Positions 62,155 through 64,000 of a DNA stretch of 64,000 nucleotides are shown here, in pieces. Source of the DNA: Effrenium voratum. Its lineage: Eukaryota > Sar > Dinophyceae > Suessiales > Symbiodiniaceae. The stretch's first letter is position 1. Each line of letters opens with the position of its first letter. The stretch covers positions 1-64,000 of the forward strand of contig CAUJNA010001251.1 of the NCBI GenBank assembly GCA_963377175.1. Reading direction: 5' to 3'. Below the pieces are notes generated by a model, which was not told the origin of the DNA, ran no database searches, and worked only from the letters and a program-made list of their open reading frames with translations. The position numbers and the translations under genes were made by a program.

Positions 62155-62285
62155 CCCTGCCGTCTTGCCTCAGCCGTTGTTTCTCCCCTTTGTCCAGCAA
62201 ATCGCACTCCATGATAATTGCATGCGAGGAGAGCGGAAGCAAATTTGGATTGAAGCGTAACTGGGAACCGGTCACAGCTGACCAC

Positions 62286-62325
62286 TGCGCTAGCGCCTTG
62301 CTAGCGCGCGGCTAGCGCGGGTTCG
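62286..62325. repeat. GCTAGCGC cluster
   Basis: Three GCTAGCGC words in 40 bases, each self-complementary; more TAGCGC words at 62516-62545. Confidence 0.7.
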
Positions 62326-62694
62326 CCGTATTTTTTGGAGTCACGGCGACCATCTGTGTGGATTTGACAAATTAAGGCCACGTAAGATGAAGGTAAACGT
62401 GCGGGCTGGCTTCAAGTACTAAGTAAGAACTGCAACATTACACCCTTGAAAGCCACGCAAAGCCCATCGCGGCAACCCACGCGCCAACTCTTGGAAACCA
62501 AGATCACCGAAGACCCTAGCGCAAACCAAGCGCCATCCTAGCGCCTCCAGTGGGGAGCGGGCAATCCATTGGTATTTGCAGGACTCCGCTTTGTGTGAAT
62601 GAAAAACTGCACAAAGTGACTGCGACGGTGGCCTCTGTAGACTAAACCCCCTTACTAGGAATTTTGACCGGATCGCATATGTGTTTTATCAGAA

Positions 62695-62935
62695 CAATCG
62701 CATGCTTTCACCTGGAACACAAACATGTGCTGACGTGGAACACACTCATGTGGTCACATGCAAAAAGTGCGTGTTCACTTGGAACGCGCCGATGTGGTCA
62801 GCTGGAACACACCAAGAACACACAATCATTTACTTGAAGCACTCGTACGTGCATCCGCAGCATGCTGCCTGTGGCTTGATCAAGCGCACGCGCGCGCTCA
62901 AACACACGTTTCTGAGCCTCAAACACACATGCGTG
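62695..62935. repeat. Diverged satellite monomers
   Basis: CACCTGGAACACAAACATGTG and later TGGAACACAC words show the 58-61.7 kb satellite resuming after the island. Confidence 0.8.
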
Positions 62936-62954
62936 CCCGCGGAATACACCGCGA

Positions 62955-64000
62955 ATGACCAGGGAGCCGTGCCAGGCATCCAGGCTGGGGGACAACAAGA
63001 AGGAGACAAAGGGAGACAAATGAACCCGTCCGCCCGGAGAGCCGTGCCAGACATCCAAGCTGGGAGACAAACGAATCCGTCCACCCAGAGAGCCGTGACA
63101 GGCATCCAGGCTGGGAGACAACCGGGGCCAAATAAAGGGAGACAAAGGGAGACAAATGAATCTGTCAGGCAAATGAAGGGAGAGGAACCCGTCCGCCGGG
63201 AGAGCCGGGACAACCCCAGGTGCCAAGAGCACCACTGGGTATCTCGGCGTAGGTTCGTTGAACATCATCAAAGAATCGATAGACGATTTAACTCCAGCGT
63301 GATTCACGTTTGTTTCACCGGGGGGTTAACAGAGCCTTCTCGTAGCTGAAGCCGTGCACCGCAGCGCACCGCTCTCGTCAGCTCGGGACTCCAAATGCGA
63401 GCAAGGACAGAGAAAGGCCGCAACTGATAACGAGGCACTGAACGAACAGACAGGGTGTAGCCAACGATAGACAAGGAAGACGACCCACCACGAGCCCAAG
63501 CAAAATCGAAGCCCAGATGAAGGGCAGACAGAGGACCCTGTGCCCAACATCCACAAGACAAGGAATGACCGAAGCCAGGGCCGAAGCCGAACGCAAACCA
63601 GACCCCGCCAAAAGGACAGAGCCGCGGGAAGTGAAGGAAACCGCGGAGCGTGAGTGCCACACATCCAGGCTGGGAGACAACGGGAGACAAATGAATCCGT
63701 CCACCCAGAGGGGCATCCAGGCTGGGAGACAACGGGAGACAAACAAAGGGAGACAAAGGGAGACAAATGAATCCGTCCACCCAGAGAGGCATCCAGGCTG
63801 GGAGACAACGGGAGACAAATACAGGGAGACAAAGGGAGACAAATCAATCCGTCCACCCGGGAGCAAGTGAATCCGTCCGCCTGGAGAGCCGTGACAGACA
63901 TCCAGGCTGGGAGACAACGGGAGCCAAATGGGAGACAAAGGGAGACAAGTGAAACTGTCCACCCAAAGAGCCGTGCCAGGCATCCAGGCTGGGAGACAAC
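62955..64000. repeat. GGCATCCAGGCTGGGAGACAAC minisatellite, runs past the window
   Basis: Irregular units of about 50-80 bases carry CATCCAGGCTGGGAGACAAC, GGGAGACAAA (1-3 copies), TGAATCCGTCCACCCAGAG and AGCCGTGCCAG. A unique stretch at 63190-63640 splits it into two parts. ORFs rich in QAGRQRETN are artefacts. Confidence 0.95.

Overview
The window looks like nuclear DNA of a dinoflagellate, probably a Symbiodiniaceae-type alga, though I cannot place the genus. The reasons are: coding sequence broken into many short GC-rich exons separated by long low-information introns; almost all credible exons on one strand (+); many acceptors of the AG|G type; and a run of exons that each carry one pentatricopeptide (PPR) repeat with the S-A-C-E-K-G...W..AL.LL wording common in dinoflagellate PPR proteins. 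There is no long intact intronless gene, no rRNA, no complete tRNA and no CRISPR array. Exons below were called by eye from reading frame, protein-like composition and flanking AG/GT. Their edges are estimates.

Layout. 1-0.6 kb: a drifting TTTG/GGTT/TTCG simple-sequence tract. 0.7-8.1 kb: exons of a gene of unknown function, with good splice sites at 5422-5460, 5696-5782, 7453-7610 and 7704-7808 and a likely stop at 8086-8088. 8.6-15.0 kb: further exons of unknown function, possibly ending at the TGA at 14997. 16.2-35.3 kb: 19 PPR-type exons. 37.9-54.7 kb: exons of a charged, partly coiled-coil protein of unknown function with a basic C-terminus and stop at 54677-54679. 55.4-58.0 kb: exons of at least one more gene (best: 57143-57220 and 57918-58014). 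58.2-64 kb: satellite and minisatellite arrays, interrupted by a 0.9-kb unique island with a minus-strand ORF at 61888-62154.

The intron and intergenic DNA is not featureless. It holds several families of short elements with terminal inverted repeats. Elements A and A2 share TGGGTCAA-type ends. Element B has GTGTCTTTTT ends. There are further hairpin pairs at 39.5-41 kb. In two places an inverted-repeat end of element A supplies a plausible 3' splice site, so these are candidate introners, meaning transposon-like elements that become introns. Other arrays include a 73-bp repeat with exact spacing and two alternating variants (46.5-47.1 kb), a nested repeat at 52.6-53.5 kb, and a 267-bp higher-order repeat at 56.1-56.7 kb.

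How the genes relate: PPR proteins in general bind organellar RNA, so the central gene, if intact, probably encodes an RNA-binding protein of plastid or mitochondrion. I cannot tell from the sequence whether the flanking non-PPR exons belong to the same transcript. Transcript data would be needed to fix gene boundaries.
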